In this document: in pieces, positions 62,301 through 64,000 of the stretch
Layout of the letters: each line of letters begins with the position of its first letter
How positions within the stretch are numbered: position 1 is the stretch's first letter
NCBI GenBank assembly: GCA_013365325.1
Contig: JABVXV010000063.1
Span: 1-64,000, forward strand
Source of the DNA: Dipetalonema caudispina
Taxonomy: Eukaryota > Nematoda > Chromadorea > Rhabditida > Onchocercidae
Length of the DNA: 64,000 nt
Direction: 5' to 3'
Program-made: the position numbers and the translations under genes
The notes under the pieces: model-generated
The model's database searches: none
Told to the model about the DNA's origin: nothing
Seen by the model: only the letters and a program-made list of their open reading frames with translations

Positions 62301-64000
62301 AGATACCTTATCCGGTTTCAAGCACCCTGAGGTCTTGGATTGAAAATACAACATTAGGAGTAAAAAGATCGGTTAATAAACCGCAAATCACATTTTAAAA
62401 TAATTTACCTTTTTAAGGCTACATACAATATTACCATACTACATTCAAGTTCGATCACGGTTCTAACAAATGCAGCACCACTTCACTTCCCTCAGAAGCA
62501 ACGACGCTCTGTTGTTCGCACTAAATTTCAAGAAACACCACCAATTCCGACATTTTTACTCGCATTTGCTTTTGGTCTCTTTTGAATCACATACTTTCAG
62601 ATGGTTGGCTAGAAAGTATCAATTTTCGACCTAAATTTTGACTCAGCTTTAAATGGGATTTATTTGCAAAAAATCAAAATATGCTAAATTACTCAAACAA
62701 ACAATGAAGTAAGTATAAACATTTAAGGCCCGTACAATAGCTTGGAAAAGCGTACCGGATATGATATACCACTCACTATATGGACATTTCCAGAAGATCT
62801 CGTTTATGCCAAATTTGCTGCGAACTTTTCTCCTTACATGTTTGATCAACTTGCAAAAGAGTTTGTTGTAAGTTCTAGTAATAATGTAAGAGATTTCATG
62901 TAAGGATGCTGTATATGTTAGATTACAAATTCGGCCTGAGGCACAAAACCTCTCAAATTGTTTCATTTTCATATTTAAATAATTCTGACAAAAGATAAGA
63001 GATTGTTTTTTCACGTAAAATTGAAGTAGTGAGAAGAACTAAATCAAATTGGACAAAGCTGAACTAAATTGAAATTAACTGAAATACTTGATTATTTCGA
63101 AAATTTATGATCACATTTCTCTTGTTGATTTAAAAGTCCAAATCTGCGCAAAATTTAAATGTATTTCAGATACCATATCCTCTCTCAAAAATTGATTTTG
63201 TAGCTGCTCATTCATTTCCAGTTAGCGGTATGGAAAATTGGGGACTAGTTGTATTCCAGAAGGAAATGTTTTTACTAGATTCATTGCTCGAAAGTAAATT
63301 TTCAAAAAATTGTATTCATAATACTTGGACAAGAAAGTGTCCTCAGCATATATTTCATTTTAAATTCAAGATAAATTTCACTTTGGACCAGCGATATTTG
63401 ATAATTACTGTTGAGGTAATGCTAATATGACAGTGGATTTATTGGCTGAACAGTATGATATCGAAAAAATCATTACACATGAACTTGTCCATCAATGGTA
63501 AATGTTTAAAGTTCACATTAGCGCATTTCTCAAATGTTTTGAAATGTAAGCAACATAATTTCAATTTGTTAATATCATCAGGTTTGGGAATTTGGTTACA
63601 ATAAATGATTGGTCTGAGTTGTGGTTAAGTGAAGGATTTGCATCGTATTACGTAAGTAATTTTCTGAAAAAACAACGTCCAATTTTGGCCACTAACGAAT
63701 ACTTTCTTCGTCTTTCTCAGCTGCTGTCAAGACAGGTTATTGAAATTTTCAGTTCCATCTCACTTTTTTTTTCTTTTTTTCAAAATATCTTTAATTTTCT
63801 TGCGTTCTATTGCGTTCTACTTCTGAATTGGATTGTTGCAGACGTCAAGTGAGAAGGTGCCGCTAGTAAAAAGTTTCAGTACGGAAGCAGAGGTAGAAAA
63901 CGCTTTCAATCCGTATCATTTGTATACAAAAGGAGCTGTTATTGTTAAGATGATGCGTGATCTGGTGGGCGAGAATAATTTCCGTGAAGGTGTCAGAAGG
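59308..64000 (+). CDS. M1-family zinc aminopeptidase, 3' end cut by the window
   Basis: Type II membrane metallo-aminopeptidase of the gluzincin M1 family (aminopeptidase N type), removing N-terminal residues from peptides. Coding exons: 59308-59401, 59598-59764, 60529-60711, 61058-61208, 61386-61473, 61646-61727, 61978-62091, 62418-62574, 62728-62867, 63170-63293, 63416-63497, 63582-63735 and 63842 to the edge; 565 aa so far, in phase throughout. A cytoplasmic tail of about 52 residues precedes one membrane segment (about 53-75). The M1 N-terminal domain starts at LPRTLRPEHYDLQ and includes ARTFFPCWDEPSWK. The exopeptidase motif position reads SGMENWG (about 411-417). The zinc site HELVHQW (H455, H459) is followed at the right spacing by E478 in WLSEGFASYY. 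The catalytic tyrosine is Y540 in YTKGAVIVKMM. The C-terminal domain lies beyond the window. The start follows a GATTTTAG acceptor, a likely trans-splice site. Confidence 0.95.

Noticed and set aside
62601..62615. Possible micro-exon after TTTCAG in the aminopeptidase gene
   Set aside because: Direct joining of 62574 to 62728 gives AFAFGPYNSLEKRTGYDIP, which matches the M1 family without an insertion.

Overview
The window is nuclear DNA of a nematode. It is AT-rich, its genes are split into short exons (mostly 50-330 nt), and most acceptors are TTTCAG-like. Several start codons lie just downstream of a lone acceptor, as expected for spliced-leader trans-splicing. Protein similarity (judged by eye) and the loose, AT-rich layout would suit a parasitic spirurid or filarial worm, but I cannot fix the species.

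Seven conserved protein-coding genes can be reconstructed exon by exon with consistent reading phase. In order they are: a plastin/fimbrin actin bundler (minus, 2791-7622, 626 aa); an SRSF1-type splicing factor (minus, 18908-20171, 228 aa); the BBSome subunit BBS4 (minus, 21068-23911, about 480 aa); an ASNSD1-type asparagine-synthetase-domain protein (plus, 25596-29118, 495 aa); a Patched-related RND membrane protein (plus, 33246-41376, about 899 aa); a RASEF-type EF-hand/coiled-coil Rab GTPase (minus, 42787-49638, about 565 aa); and the first 565 residues of a type II membrane M1 zinc aminopeptidase (plus, 59308 to the right edge). bbs-4 and the ASNSD1 gene are divergent and share a 1.7 kb upstream region with an X-box-like RFX site. 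The ptr and rsef-1 genes are convergent. The genes are functionally unrelated (cytoskeleton, splicing, cilium, nucleotide-binding enzyme, membrane transport, vesicle traffic, proteolysis). I see no operon and no mobile element.

Large gene-poor stretches lie at 0.1-2.8, 7.7-16.3, 29.1-33.2 and 49.6-59.3 kb. Within them, and inside one rsef-1 intron, are short segments that look coding, have usable splice signals and match no family I know. The best are a three-exon nested gene inside rsef-1 (47940-48526), a possible alternative last exon of ptr whose stop codon overlaps AATAAA (42346-42468), a terminal exon at 32548-32658, and three phase-compatible plus-strand segments at 16292-18355. These are candidates only. 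Other points of note are a ptr intron whose best-fitting donor reads AT instead of GT, a displaced glutaminase cysteine in the ASNSD1 protein, degenerate plastin EF-hands, a very short RS tail in the SRSF1 homologue, and an SGMEN sequence in place of GAMEN in the aminopeptidase.
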